Shown here in pieces: positions 1 through 7,960 of a DNA stretch of 64,000 nt. The DNA comes from CAYONP01 sp964405335. GTDB taxonomy: Bacteria; Armatimonadota; UBA10988. Position 1 is the first letter of the stretch. Each line of letters begins with the position of its first letter. The notes under the pieces were generated by a model that was not told the DNA's origin, ran no database searches, and saw only the letters and a program-made list of their open reading frames with translations. Made by a program: the position numbers and the translations under genes. Where the stretch lies: NCBI GenBank assembly GCA_964405335.1, contig CAYONP010000007.1, positions 1 to 64,000 on the forward strand, in the 5' to 3' direction.

Positions 1-55
1 CAATCGTCCCGACGTTGACATGCGGCTTATCGCGGGTGAACTTTGCCTTCGCCAT
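1..55 (-). CDS. tuf: Elongation factor Tu, 5' end only (partial)
   Basis: Only the first 18 codons lie in the window; the gene runs off the left edge. They read MAKAKFTRDKPHVNVGTI, the nearly invariant start of EF-Tu, just before the G1 loop of the GTPase domain. EF-Tu is the cytosolic GTPase that delivers aminoacyl-tRNA to the ribosome. The ATG is at 55. Three tRNA genes lie directly upstream on the same strand, as in the tRNA-tufB operons of many bacteria, so the gene is probably co-transcribed from the promoter at 382-410. Confidence 0.95.
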   Translation of the reverse strand, partial: MAKAKFTRDKPHVNVGTI

Positions 56-79
56 CCGTCACTCGCTCCTTCGCTCCAG

Positions 80-152
<73 letters not shown>

Positions 153-174
153 CTCAGTCGCTCTGCTCGTCGAG

Positions 175-257
175 TGGAGGGAGATGGATTCGAACCATCG
201 TAGGCTCTCGCCAGCAGATTTACAGTCTGCCCCCATTAGCCACTCGGGCATCCCTCC
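175..257 (-). tRNA. tRNA-Tyr (anticodon GTA)
   Basis: Class II tRNA of 83 nt. Acceptor stem GGAGGGA/TCCCTCC, anticodon stem GCAGA/TCTGC with loop CTGTAAA (anticodon GTA), a long variable arm and a T-arm with GGTTCGAATCC. The long variable arm and GTA anticodon together identify bacterial tRNA-Tyr. CCA is not encoded. It is the middle gene of the tRNA-tuf operon. Confidence 0.95.
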
Positions 258-275
258 GGGTTGTGCCATGGGTCA

Positions 276-347
276 AGCCTGGGATGGGACTCGAACCCAT
301 AACCTGCGGATTAAAAGTCCGCTGCTCTACCATTGAGCCACCCAGGC
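276..347 (-). tRNA. tRNA-Lys (anticodon TTT)
   Basis: Acceptor stem GCCTGGG/CCCAGGC, anticodon stem GCGGA/TCCGC with loop CTTTTAA (anticodon TTT, Lys), T-loop GGTTCGAGTCC. It is the first gene of the tRNA-tuf transcription unit. The base at the discriminator position is T, unlike the A usual for E. coli tRNA-Lys. CCA is not encoded. Confidence 0.93.
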
Positions 348-381
348 GAAAACCAGGGGGGTGCTCGGCGAAGCATCGGTG

Positions 382-410
382 ACTCTAGCACCGGCCAACC
401 TTATCGTCAA
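382..410 (-). promoter_or_regulatory. Sigma-70 promoter of the tRNA-Lys/Tyr/Thr-tuf operon
   Basis: Minus strand: -35 TTGACG (405-410), 17-bp spacer, -10 TAGAGT (382-387). Transcription would begin near 375, about 28 nt before the tRNA-Lys 5' end. Strong match and sensible position. Confidence 0.75.
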
Positions 411-470
411 CCACCATCTGATCGCACAGAGCCCGCAGGAGACGCCGCCGCGGCGGCCAACCCACCGGCC

Positions 471-1160
471 ATGAGAATCGAAACCGTGGGCCATCGCGGC
501 GCCGCCGGATTGGTCCCCGAGAACACGCTCCCGTCCTTCGCCAAAGCGATCGAACTCGGCTGCGACCGAACCGAGTGCGACGTCCGACTGACCCGCGACC
601 AACAGCTCGTGATCATGCACGACCAGACGGTCGACCGCACCACCAACGGCAGCGGTGCCGTGGCCGACCTGACCCTGGCCGAGCTGCGCGCGCTCGATGC
701 CGGCGGTGGCCAGCCGCCGCCCACCTTCGACGAGGTGCTCGACCTGGTCGCCGACCGAATCGGCCTGCTCTGCGAGCTGAAGGGCCCCGATACCGCCGCC
801 CCGGCGGTCGAGGCGGTGCGCCGGCACGGGTTGGTCGAGCAGGTGATCTTCACCTGCTTCGATTTCGACCGCCTGGCCGACGTCCGCGCGCTCGGCGACG
901 AGCTGCACGTCGGCGGCATCATGTCGCAGCCCGACGAGGATGGTCTGCGCCGGCTGGTCGGGCTGCGGGCGGTCAAGGTCGGCGTCCACTGGCGCAACCT
1001 GACCCGCGAGTTCTGCGCCGAGGTGCAGGGCCGCGGCCTGCTCTGCCGCGGCTGGAACCCCGACACCGAGGAGGACATCCGCCACACCATCGGCCTCGGC
1101 GTCAACGGCGTGTGCAGCAATCGGCCCGATATCTTGGTGGCGGTGGTCCGTGCCCTCTGA
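471..1160 (+). CDS. Glycerophosphodiester phosphodiesterase (GDPD family)
   Basis: A 229-aa TIM-barrel phosphodiesterase that would hydrolyse glycerophosphodiesters to glycerol-3-phosphate and an alcohol. Family hallmarks are visible: GHRGA at residues 7-11, PENT shortly after, the ECD metal-binding motif near residue 37, MHD with the second catalytic His and ELKG for the third acidic ligand. Length fits cytosolic UgpQ-like enzymes, and no signal peptide is seen. The frame is open upstream to 333, but the family starts close to the HRGA motif, so ATG 471 is chosen; its ribosome site is weak. It overlaps the GTG start of rnhB by 11 nt, suggesting a GDPD-rnhB-yraN operon. Confidence 0.88.
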   Translation: MRIETVGHRGAAGLVPENTLPSFAKAIELGCDRTECDVRLTRDQQLVIMHDQTVDRTTNGSGAVADLTLAELRALDAGGGQPPPTFDEVLDLVADRIGLLCELKGPDTAAPAVEAVRRHGLVEQVIFTCFDFDRLADVRALGDELHVGGIMSQPDEDGLRRLVGLRAVKVGVHWRNLTREFCAEVQGRGLLCRGWNPDTEEDIRHTIGLGVNGVCSNRPDILVAVVRAL

Positions 1161-1848
1161 CCGCCCCGACCGCCGGCCGGAGCAGGCGATCGCCGCGCGC
1201 TTCGGCCCCCGCATCGCCGGCTGCGACGAAGCCGGGCGCGGCCCGCTCGCCGGGCCGGTCGTCGCCGCGGCGGTGATCGTTCCCGCGGGCCTAGAGCTCG
1301 CCGGCCTGGCTGACTCCAAGCAGCTCGACGCCGAGCAGCGGCGCCGGCTGTTCGACGCCGTGCGCGCGAGCTGCGCCGTCGGAGTCGGCGTCGCTTCGGC
1401 GGCCGAGATCGATCGGCTCAACATCCTGCAGGCCAGCCTGACCGCGATGCGCCGCGCGGTGGCGGCGCTCGACCCGCCACCCGACGCGGTGCTGATCGAC
1501 GGTAACCAGCCGGTGCCCGGTCTGCACTGCGCGCAGCAGACGCTGGTTGGCGGTGACCGGCGGTCGGTCGCGGTCGCGGCGGCGAGCATCGTCGCCAAGG
1601 TCGTTCGCGACACCATGATGGAGCGGCTCGAGCGGCTCTATCCCGGCTACGGCTTCGCCGCGCACAAGGGCTATCCGTGCCCGCCGCACCTGGCCGCGCT
1701 CGAGCGACTGGGCCCGTGTCCGGTCCACCGCACCTGCTATGCCCCCGTGCGGGCGCTGCTGGCCGACCCGCCGCCCCTGCCGCCGACCCGCCGCCGCCGC
1801 GCAGCGGCGCTGCAACTGAGCCTGTTCGCCGAGCCGGCCGGTGAGTGA
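1150..1848 (+). CDS. rnhB: Ribonuclease HII
   Basis: A 232-aa enzyme that nicks the RNA strand of RNA-DNA hybrids and removes misincorporated ribonucleotides. The first catalytic motif is GCDEAGRGPLAGPV near residue 25, followed by DSKQL, LIDG and SIVAKVVRD, which supply the DEDD metal ligands. It starts at GTG 1150 inside the end of the GDPD gene. It ends in a Pro/Arg-rich tail and overlaps the GTG start of yraN by 8 nt. The rnhB-yraN pair is a common bacterial arrangement. Confidence 0.95.
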   Translation: MPSDRPDRRPEQAIAARFGPRIAGCDEAGRGPLAGPVVAAAVIVPAGLELAGLADSKQLDAEQRRRLFDAVRASCAVGVGVASAAEIDRLNILQASLTAMRRAVAALDPPPDAVLIDGNQPVPGLHCAQQTLVGGDRRSVAVAAASIVAKVVRDTMMERLERLYPGYGFAAHKGYPCPPHLAALERLGPCPVHRTCYAPVRALLADPPPLPPTRRRRAAALQLSLFAEPAGE

Positions 1849-2221
1849 CGAGGCGCGCAAGCGGCTCGGCCGCCGGGCCGAGAAGCTGGCCGCGCGCGAG
1901 CTGCGCCGGCGGGGTTACCGCGTCGTGGTGGCCAACTGGCGCTGCGAGATTGGCGAGGTCGACCTGATTGCCCGCGACGGCGGCGATCTGGTGGTGGTGG
2001 AGGTCAAGGCCCGCATCGGCGACGACTTCGGCGGGCCGGAGCTGCAGGTCGGGCCGGCCAAGCAGCGCAAGCTGAGCCGGCTGCTGGACCGGTTCTTGAT
2101 GGAGCAGGCAGCGGGTGAGGTGAACTGCCGGTTCGACGTCGTGGCGCTGGTGCTCGATGCGCGGGGTCGGGTGGTGCGGGCCGAGGTCTATGGCGACGCG
2201 TTCGAATATGTCGAGCCGTGA
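1841..2221 (+). CDS. yraN: UPF0102 endonuclease-like protein YraN
   Basis: A 126-aa protein of the UPF0102/YraN family, which has a restriction-endonuclease-like fold. The pattern is typical: LGRRAEKLAARELRRRGY at the N-terminus, then NWRC-EIGEVDLIARD and VVVEVKAR, which correspond to the E...D...ExK nuclease core. Start GTG 1841 overlaps rnhB by 8 nt, indicating translational coupling. The cellular role of the family is not well defined; neighbours suggest nucleic-acid maintenance. It converges on hicB, leaving only 12 nt between stops. Confidence 0.92.
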   Translation: MSDEARKRLGRRAEKLAARELRRRGYRVVVANWRCEIGEVDLIARDGGDLVVVEVKARIGDDFGGPELQVGPAKQRKLSRLLDRFLMEQAAGEVNCRFDVVALVLDARGRVVRAEVYGDAFEYVEP

Positions 2222-2233
2222 GCGCCGTCTGAC

Positions 2234-2458
2234 TCAGCGGCTCAGCACTGGTTCGGGCGTGGGGATGGGATCGCCAAAGCGGAGCATGACCTCGAGGACC
2301 GCGGCGATGCCGGCGTAGGCGTCCTCGAGCGCCTGTTCGGGCGAGTCGCCGCCGGCGATGACGCCGGGGAACTGAGCCACGGCGGCCATGAAGCCGCCTT
2401 CGCCGTCTGGACCGACGGTGACGTCGTACGCCCGGGCGCGCTCGAGTAGCTCATGCAT
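2234..2458 (-). CDS. hicB: HicB-like antitoxin
   Basis: A 74-aa protein with the partial RNase H fold of HicB antitoxins: AYDVTVGPDGEGGFMAAVAQ, FPGVIAGGDSPEQALEDA and AIAAVLE-like spacing. No C-terminal DNA-binding domain is visible, so this is the short form. It starts at ATG 2458, overlapping the hicA stop by 8 nt; an earlier start at 2479 exists but lies inside hicA. It should neutralise HicA by direct binding. Gene order toxin-antitoxin is the usual one for hicAB. Confidence 0.9.
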   Translation of the reverse strand: MHELLERARAYDVTVGPDGEGGFMAAVAQFPGVIAGGDSPEQALEDAYAGIAAVLEVMLRFGDPIPTPEPVLSR

Positions 2459-2705
2459 CGCGCTGTTCCACCAACTCATGCACCAGCCTCACCGCCGCTC
2501 GGACGTAGGCCACTTTCACCGACCCGCGGCTCGGCTTCGCGATACTGATGTGCAACCGCAAGTCGGGATGGCGGAAGACCACATGCGACCCGCTCGTCGC
2601 ATGGGCCTCGAAACCGTAGGCCTCCAGGACGGCCTGAAGCTGCGCAAAACGGACGTTGCCAGGGTTGGCCTCTACCGCTGTGAGCAGTTTTTCCCGCCGC
2701 GCCAT
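2451..2705 (-). CDS. hicA: HicA-like mRNA interferase toxin
   Basis: An 84-aa protein with a dsRNA-binding-like fold that cleaves mRNA when free of its antitoxin. The family signature GSHVVFRHPD at residues 40-49 contains the catalytic His. ATG 2705 is preceded at proper distance by AGAGGTGG; an upstream ATG in frame lacks this spacing. The gene is slightly longer than many HicA proteins because of an N-terminal helix rich in AQLQAVLEAYGF, which is still within the family. It is driven by the promoter at 2722-2750 and translationally coupled to hicB. Confidence 0.9.
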   Translation of the reverse strand: MARREKLLTAVEANPGNVRFAQLQAVLEAYGFEAHATSGSHVVFRHPDLRLHISIAKPSRGSVKVAYVRAAVRLVHELVEQRDA

Positions 2706-2721
2706 CTCGGCACCACCTCTC

Positions 2722-2750
2722 ATCATGCTCGTTCGGCCGCCACCGGTCAA
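2722..2750 (-). promoter_or_regulatory. Sigma-70 promoter of hicAB
   Basis: Minus strand: -35 TTGACC (2745-2750), 17-bp spacer, -10 CATGAT (2722-2727). Start of transcription near 2715, leaving only about 10 nt of leader before hicA. Confidence 0.65.
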
Positions 2751-2830
2751 GCGCGCCAACGCGTCGTCCCAGCCGGGGCCACGTCGAGCAACACCGGTAG
2801 CGACCGGCCCGCTGCCAGGCCGAGCCGCTA

Positions 2831-2850
2831 GCCCGCCGGTCCCGGCGGGC
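2831..2850. terminator. GC-rich hairpin between the sugar operon and hicA
   Basis: A perfect stem GCCCGCCG/CGGCGGGC with a 4-nt loop lies just downstream of the minus-strand gene ending at 2861, whose transcript does not reach it as a U-tract terminator. It resembles the palindromic repeats found elsewhere in the window. No T-run follows, so it may be a repeat or a Rho-dependent boundary element. Confidence 0.35.
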
Positions 2851-2860
2851 ACCGCCCGCC

Positions 2861-3754
2861 CTACAGCCCGGCGAAGGTCGCGGTCAGGCTCAACCCGCGC
2901 ACCGCCAGCTCGACATCGAATGTCCCCGGCACTTCCCAGCCCAGGTTCATCCCGCCGAGGCGGTAGTCGGCGGGGTCGTGCGAGTCCTGCAGGAAGCCCT
3001 TCTCCCAGGCCCGCTCCAGCCCGGCGCGGAGCAGCGGGAGCAGGTCGAGGTCGATGCTGATCCAGTTGCCGTCGTGGGCGCTCTCGGCGCAGAAGGTCTC
3101 GCCGGCCGGCGTATAGATGAACTTGCCGTGGCCGACGTCGGGCGCCTCGAAGGCGCGCGGGTGGCGGTAGCGGTCGTCGTAGATCGGGATGCCGAACCAG
3201 TAAAAGTCGCCGTGTCCGGCCGATTCGGGACTGCGGTTCTGAACGGTGATGAACATCTGGTAGTGCGCCGCGTGCAGGTTCGGCGTGTAGCCGGCCATCT
3301 CGTAGCGCTGGCACTCGACCAGCCGCGCGTGCAGCCGGAGCCGCAGCGCGGCGAGGCGCGGCAGCCAGAGGTCGTCGCCGAAGCTCTGGCTGACCAGCAG
3401 GTGCGGCCAATCCTCGCCCCGCTCGCGCACGTGTCCGTTCCACTCGAACCCGCCGTTGACCCGCAGGCTGAGGTCGCCGTCGCGACCGCCGACGATCACC
3501 TGCTTGGCCGCGTTGGCCCAGAGGATCGCGCCGTCGGCGCGGCGCTGGGCCTCGGCGCCGGAGAGGCTCAGGCGGCTCGTCCACTGGGCCAGGTCCCAGG
3601 CCGGTTCGCCGGCGGCCTCGGGCGGCTGGAGCAGGCCCTCGGCCAGGCGCCGGCCGGGCGTCGGCGCGAGGGCCGTGAAGCCGCGGCTGAAGGTCGGGTC
3701 GGCGAACAGCTCGACCGGCTCGGCGGCGACCCAGGCCAGCGCCAGCCAGATCAC
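2861..3754 (-). CDS. Secreted protein of unknown function
   Basis: A 297-aa protein. GTG 3754 overlaps the stop of the upstream isomerase gene (GTGA), and this start gives a clean signal peptide (IWLALAWVAA, then EPVELF), so export is expected. The longer open frame upstream is antisense to nothing but in the wrong frame of the isomerase and is not coding. The mature part is rich in Trp, Tyr and His and alternates short beta-like strands (FYWFGIPIYDDRYRHP, KFIYTPAGETFC), suggesting a beta-sandwich. I do not recognise the family. Being third in an operon with a Gfo/Idh dehydrogenase and a sugar isomerase, a role in carbohydrate binding or breakdown outside the cell is an inference. Confidence 0.75.
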   Translation of the reverse strand: MIWLALAWVAAEPVELFADPTFSRGFTALAPTPGRRLAEGLLQPPEAAGEPAWDLAQWTSRLSLSGAEAQRRADGAILWANAAKQVIVGGRDGDLSLRVNGGFEWNGHVRERGEDWPHLLVSQSFGDDLWLPRLAALRLRLHARLVECQRYEMAGYTPNLHAAHYQMFITVQNRSPESAGHGDFYWFGIPIYDDRYRHPRAFEAPDVGHGKFIYTPAGETFCAESAHDGNWISIDLDLLPLLRAGLERAWEKGFLQDSHDPADYRLGGMNLGWEVPGTFDVELAVRGLSLTATFAGL

Positions 3755-4521
3755 GCCGAGAAGCCCATCGCGAGCAGGCTGCGCAGGCTGACGCCGAGGG
3801 CCTCGAACGGGTCGGTCGGCGGGATCTCGCAGCGGTCCTGCTCGACGATCACGAACTCGGCATTGGCCTCGCGCGCGGCGCGGTTGATCCGCTCCCAGTT
3901 CAGGTTGCCCAGCCCGACCGGGGCGAACTTCTGCTCGCGTCCGACCACCGCCATGTCTTTGTAGTGCAGGATGGGGCAGCGGCCGGCGACGCGGTCGATC
4001 CACTCCGCCGGGTCGCCGCCGCCGGCCTGGATCCAGTAGGTGTCGATCTCGAAGCAGGCGTCGTCGCTGCTCTCGTCGATCATGATGCCCAGGCCGGGCA
4101 GGTTGTCGAAGCGCTCCAGCTCGTGGTTGTGGTTGTGGTAGCTGAAGCTGAGCCCGGCCGGGCGCAGCGCGGCGGCGGCGGCGGTGCACTGCCGCGCCCG
4201 CTCGCGGTAGGCCTCGGCCGTCTGCTCGCCGCCGATGCCACCGACGCCGACGTGCCGGCAGCCGTAGATCCGGTGCTGCTCGACCACCGCCTCGGTCTGG
4301 TTCAAGATCGCCTCAAGCCCGACGTGGGTGGCGATGATCTCGAGCCCGCAACCATCGCAGATCTGCCGCAGCTCGGCATGGTCAATCGGCCCCAGACCGC
4401 TGGTCTGCACCGCGCGGTAGCCCAGCTCGGCGACCCGCGGCAGGTTGGCCGCGATGTCCTCGGGGGTCTTCAGAAAGTCGCGTAGCGTGTAGAGTTGCGC
4501 GGCGACGCGTGGGTTCGACAT
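3751..4521 (-). CDS. Sugar phosphate isomerase/epimerase (xylose-isomerase-like TIM barrel)
   Basis: A 256-aa protein of the AP endonuclease 2/xylose-isomerase-like superfamily. It shows the typical start AAQLYTLRDF, SYHNHNHELERF (metal-binding His/Glu), FEIDTYWIQAGG and ILHYKDMAVV, followed by EFVIVEQD. Such enzymes interconvert keto- and aldo-sugars or inositol derivatives; the exact substrate cannot be read from sequence. ATG 4521 has AGGAGAGG upstream. It lies 15 nt after a Gfo/Idh gene and overlaps the following secreted-protein gene by 4 nt, so the three form one operon. Confidence 0.88.
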   Translation of the reverse strand: MSNPRVAAQLYTLRDFLKTPEDIAANLPRVAELGYRAVQTSGLGPIDHAELRQICDGCGLEIIATHVGLEAILNQTEAVVEQHRIYGCRHVGVGGIGGEQTAEAYRERARQCTAAAAALRPAGLSFSYHNHNHELERFDNLPGLGIMIDESSDDACFEIDTYWIQAGGGDPAEWIDRVAGRCPILHYKDMAVVGREQKFAPVGLGNLNWERINRAAREANAEFVIVEQDRCEIPPTDPFEALGVSLRSLLAMGFSA

Positions 4522-4536
4522 GGCCCTCTCCTGGCG

Positions 4537-5571
4537 CTAGAAACCGGTCCCGCGGCGGGCCTGCTCAGTCACCCAGACCACCGCGCGGGCCTCCTCGGGG
4601 CTGACCGGGAAGAGGCTCTCCTCGGTCAACGCCCGGTAGACCTCGGCGTAGAAGTTGGTCGGCTCGCTCGGCGCCACCTCCAACTCCTCCTCCTGCCAGG
4701 CAATGGTCTCGGGGTTGCCGAACCCACCCTCGAGCGGCGGGTCGCCGGCGTCGGCGGCGATCGCCGGCATCGCCTCGCGGTCGAAGTGCCGGATGCGGAT
4801 GCGCTTGCCGTCGCAGGTCAGCGCGCCCTGGCTGCCGTAGATGGTGTAGGCCGGCTCGCCGATAGCCATGCCGCCCGAGACCTCGAGGTCGCAGACCACG
4901 CCGTTGGCGCCGCGGAGGACGATCTTGAGGTGGTCCTCGGCGTCGCCGGCAGCGGCGATGCACCTCAGGTCGCTCCACACCTCGGTCACCGGCGCGCCGA
5001 GGAGCTGCAGCCCGTGGTCGATGATGTGCGGGCCCCAGTTGTTCATCAGCCCGCCGGCAAAGGCCTTCAGCGTCTGCCAGTCGGCCCGCCGCTGGTACCA
5101 GTGGCGGCGCAGCTTGATCATCTGGAGCTCGCCGATCGCCCCGCCGGCGAGCACCTCGCGCAGGTGCAGAAACTCGGGATCGAAGCGCCGGTTCTGGCGC
5201 ACTAGCAGCCGGCCGGCCGAGCGCGCCGCGGCGGCGATCACCGCATCGGCCTCGGCCACGCTGACCGCGAACGGCTTCTCGGCGATGACGTGCTTGCCCG
5301 CCGCCAGCGCGGCGAGGTTCACCGCCGTGTGGGTGTCGTTGCGCGTGGCGGTGACCACCAGGTCGACGTCCGGGTCGCGGACCAGCTCGCGATAGTCGGC
5401 GTACGACTTGGCGCCGGTCGCCTCGGCCAGCTTGGCGCAGCGCGCGGCGTCGAGGTCGCAGCCGGCGACAATGGCGAACCCGCCGTGCGCGGTCAACTCG
5501 GGCCGATGCATACCCCACCCGGCCCGCCCAATGCCCACGATGCCGACCCGAATCGGCGGTGAAACGGCCAC
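4537..5571 (-). CDS. Gfo/Idh/MocA family NAD(P)-dependent oxidoreductase
   Basis: A 344-aa dehydrogenase acting on sugars or cyclitols. The N-terminal Rossmann fold has GIVGIGRAG for nucleotide binding. AEKPF carries the conserved catalytic Lys of the EKP motif near residue 95. The C-terminal alpha/beta domain includes GGLMNNWGPHIIDHGLQLLG, where the family usually has its catalytic His. The frame is open far upstream, but GTG 5571 is preceded by GAGGAG at 7 nt and starts just before the Rossmann motif. It is the first gene of the three-gene operon and has a strong promoter at 5597-5625. A second, distinct family member is at 44780-45838. Confidence 0.93.
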   Translation of the reverse strand: MAVSPPIRVGIVGIGRAGWGMHRPELTAHGGFAIVAGCDLDAARCAKLAEATGAKSYADYRELVRDPDVDLVVTATRNDTHTAVNLAALAAGKHVIAEKPFAVSVAEADAVIAAAARSAGRLLVRQNRRFDPEFLHLREVLAGGAIGELQMIKLRRHWYQRRADWQTLKAFAGGLMNNWGPHIIDHGLQLLGAPVTEVWSDLRCIAAAGDAEDHLKIVLRGANGVVCDLEVSGGMAIGEPAYTIYGSQGALTCDGKRIRIRHFDREAMPAIAADAGDPPLEGGFGNPETIAWQEEELEVAPSEPTNFYAEVYRALTEESLFPVSPEEARAVVWVTEQARRGTGF

Positions 5572-5596
5572 GCTCGGTCTCCTCACGGTCGGGCGG

Positions 5597-5625
5597 ATCA
5601 TGCCTGGTGGGGCGGTGAGGGTCAA
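5597..5625 (-). promoter_or_regulatory. Sigma-70 promoter of the Gfo/Idh-isomerase operon
   Basis: Minus strand: -35 TTGACC (5620-5625), 17-bp spacer, -10 CATGAT (5597-5602). This is the same -10 hexamer as the hicAB promoter. Start of transcription is expected near 5590. Confidence 0.65.
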
Positions 5626-5692
5626 GCGGCCAACCGCCGCCGCACCGGCAGGAGCCACCGCCGTGCGACAGAATGCGCAAGAGGAGACGGCG

Positions 5693-6736
5693 ATGAGCAA
5701 CCGGCGCTGGTTTCTGATCGGCGCGGCCGGCGCCGCTGCTGGTGCGGCGCCGGCATGGGCTCGGCGCGGGATGCGGGTGACCGAGCGCAAGCTGCCGACC
5801 GAGGTGCTGATGGAGCCGGCCTGGATGTCATGGGTCGGCGCGACGACGGCGTGCCTCAAGGCGCTCGGTGTCGACTGCGACACGGTCGAGGTGGCCGGCC
5901 TGACCGGCTATGCGTTCGTGCTCAACATCCACTCCGACGGCCTGGTCGGCGGGCCCTGCGGCTGGGATCTGATGCGCCTGATCCCGGGCGTCAAGCGGCT
6001 CGGTCGCAGCGTCGAGGTGTTCTGCGGTTGGCTGCCCGGCGACGGCCTGACCGAGATCGAACCGCAGCTCGCGCGCTGCTATGACCTCGCCTGCGCCGAA
6101 ATCGACGCCGGCCGGCCATGCGTCGTGTGGGGCACCTATGTGCCCGAGTTCGGGCTGGTCAACGGCTACTCGCGTGAGCACTACCTGGTCAGCAGCTTTC
6201 GCCGATTTGGCGGAGAGCCGGAGCCGCCGATTGCCTACAACGAGCTGATGCCCGCCGGCGGGCCGATGCTGTTCAGCTTCCCCACTCCGGTGCCGGCTTA
6301 CGAGGGCCGCGACCGGTTCGCGTTGCGGCAGGCCGTCACCCTTGCGGAGGCCGACCGCGCCGAGGCCGGTGGGCCGTTCGGGTTGGCCGGCTACCGCGCC
6401 TGGCTCGGCGCCCTGGAGCAGGGCACGGCCGACGCCTTCGGCCACAGCTATTGCCTTCAGTGCTTCGGCGAGAGCCGCTGGCAGGCCAACGAGTTCGTGC
6501 ACCGCGTCAGCCTGCGCAACCCCGACCAGGCGGTGCTGCTCGAGCCGGTCGGCGCGGCCTACGCGGCGGTGGCCGACGCCTTTGCCAGGCTGACCGCCAC
6601 GTTCACCTGGCCGCCGCCGGACCAGCCAATGAGCGACGAGCAGCGTACTCGCTCGGCGGCGCTGTTGCGCCAGGCGCAGGAGGCCGAGACCGACGCCGTG
6701 GGCTATCTCGGCGAGGCGTTGGCCGACTGGGACTGA
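5693..6736 (+). CDS. Exported protein of unknown function (Tat-like leader)
   Basis: A 347-aa protein. ATG 5693 has GAGGAG 7 nt upstream. The N-terminus NRRWFLIGAAGAAAGAAPAWA has twin Arg followed by a hydrophobic stretch and an AxA-like cleavage site, suggesting Tat export. The body has several conserved-looking Trp/Cys patches (GGPCGWDLMRL, VFCGWLPGDG, CVVWGTYVPEFGLVNGY). The PCVVWGTYVPEF segment faintly recalls BtrH-like or C39-like papain folds, but I see no clear catalytic set. Function unassigned. It is transcribed divergently from the Gfo/Idh operon and converges on rlmI. Confidence 0.75.
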   Translation: MSNRRWFLIGAAGAAAGAAPAWARRGMRVTERKLPTEVLMEPAWMSWVGATTACLKALGVDCDTVEVAGLTGYAFVLNIHSDGLVGGPCGWDLMRLIPGVKRLGRSVEVFCGWLPGDGLTEIEPQLARCYDLACAEIDAGRPCVVWGTYVPEFGLVNGYSREHYLVSSFRRFGGEPEPPIAYNELMPAGGPMLFSFPTPVPAYEGRDRFALRQAVTLAEADRAEAGGPFGLAGYRAWLGALEQGTADAFGHSYCLQCFGESRWQANEFVHRVSLRNPDQAVLLEPVGAAYAAVADAFARLTATFTWPPPDQPMSDEQRTRSAALLRQAQEAETDAVGYLGEALADWD

Positions 6737-6745
6737 CGGTGCGCG

Positions 6746-7960
6746 CTACGCCACCACCTCGACCACCAACCCCGTCAGATACGCCCCCTCGGGGAAGTTG
6801 AGCAGCACCGGGTGATCTACCGGCTGGCCCAGCACCTCGCGGATCAGCACCTCGCGGCCGGCGTCGGCCGCGGCGCCGGCGATGATGTCGCGGAAGGTCG
6901 TCGCGTCGACCGCGCCCGAGCAGGAGAAGGTGGCCAGTAGGCCGCCCGGCGGCAGCAGCCGGAAGGCGTGCAGGTTGAGGTCGTGGTAGCCCCGCCGCGC
7001 GCGCTCGAGCTGCTTGCGCGAGGCAGCAAACTTGGGCGGATCGAGGATGATCAGGTCGAAGCGATCGCCCGCCTCGCGCATCGCCCGCAGCGTCTCGAAC
7101 ACCTGCCCGCGGCGGAACTCGTGCCGACCGGCGGTCGGATTGCGAACGGCGTTCTGCTCGGCCAGCGCGAGCGCCGGCGCCGAGCTGTCGAGGTGCACCA
7201 CCTCGACTGCCCCCGCCGCCGCGGCGTGCAGCCCGAACCCGCCGGTGAAGCAGAAGGCGTCGAGCACCCGCCGGCCTGCGGCGTGGCGCGCGACGGCGCA
7301 GCGGTTCTCGCGCTGGTCGAGATAGGCGCCGGTCTTGTGACCCGCGCGCAGGTCGACCGCGAAGCGGATGCCCGCCTCACGGATCTCGATCGTCTCCGGT
7401 GGCTCTTCGCCCCAGGCCGGGCCGCTAACCGGCTCCAGCCCCTCGTGCCGCCGGCGCTCCTCGCCGTCGCTGCGCTCGTAGATGCCGCGCGGCTGGATCA
7501 GCCCGGCCAGCGCCTCGACAATGGCCGCCCGGCGCGGCTCCATGCCGGCGGTCAGGATCTGGATCACCAGCCAGTCGCCGTAGCGGTCGACGACCAGGCC
7601 GGGCAGCCGGTCGGCCTCGGCGAAGACCAGCCGGCAGGCATCGCTGTCGGGTTGCTCGAGCAGGTGCCGTCGCCGCGCGACGGCCTGCTCGAGCCGCGCG
7701 GCGATCAGGCGGTCGTCCACGCGTTCGCGTTCATCAAAGGTGAGCAGGCGCACCGCGATCTGCGAATCGGCGCTGTAGAGCCCGCGGGCGAGGAAGCCAC
7801 CGGCCTCGTCGCGCAGCTCGACGACGGTGCCCGAGGGCAGGTTCTTCGGCGGGCGGCGGAGCGCCGAGGCGTAGACCCAGGGGTGGCGCCGGTACACGCT
7901 CGCGGCGCGGTCGCGTGGCAGTTCGAGCGGGAAGACCTCGTCGCCGAAGCCGTAGCTCAC
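6746..7960 (-). CDS. rlmI: 23S rRNA (cytosine) methyltransferase RlmI-like
   Basis: A 404-aa class I SAM-dependent methyltransferase with an N-terminal PUA domain (about residues 10-90, containing RRHPWVYASAL). This is followed by the YccW-type central domain and the Rossmann methyltransferase core. Motif I is FCFTGGFGLHAA near residue 240, motif IV is DPPKFA, and FSCSG carries the cysteine of motif VI. RlmI methylates C1962 of 23S rRNA in E. coli; the same target is an inference here. GTG 7960 overlaps the stop of the redoxin gene by 4 nt, so it is the distal gene of the rho-redoxin-rlmI group. Confidence 0.9.
   Translation of the reverse strand: MSYGFGDEVFPLELPRDRAASVYRRHPWVYASALRRPPKNLPSGTVVELRDEAGGFLARGLYSADSQIAVRLLTFDERERVDDRLIAARLEQAVARRRHLLEQPDSDACRLVFAEADRLPGLVVDRYGDWLVIQILTAGMEPRRAAIVEALAGLIQPRGIYERSDGEERRRHEGLEPVSGPAWGEEPPETIEIREAGIRFAVDLRAGHKTGAYLDQRENRCAVARHAAGRRVLDAFCFTGGFGLHAAAAGAVEVVHLDSSAPALALAEQNAVRNPTAGRHEFRRGQVFETLRAMREAGDRFDLIILDPPKFAASRKQLERARRGYHDLNLHAFRLLPPGGLLATFSCSGAVDATTFRDIIAGAAADAGREVLIREVLGQPVDHPVLLNFPEGAYLTGLVVEVVA

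Noticed and set aside
327..1616. Long minus-strand ORF across GDPD and rnhB
   Set aside because: Both plus-strand genes have full family motifs; the opposite frame is Ala/Arg-rich shadow sequence.
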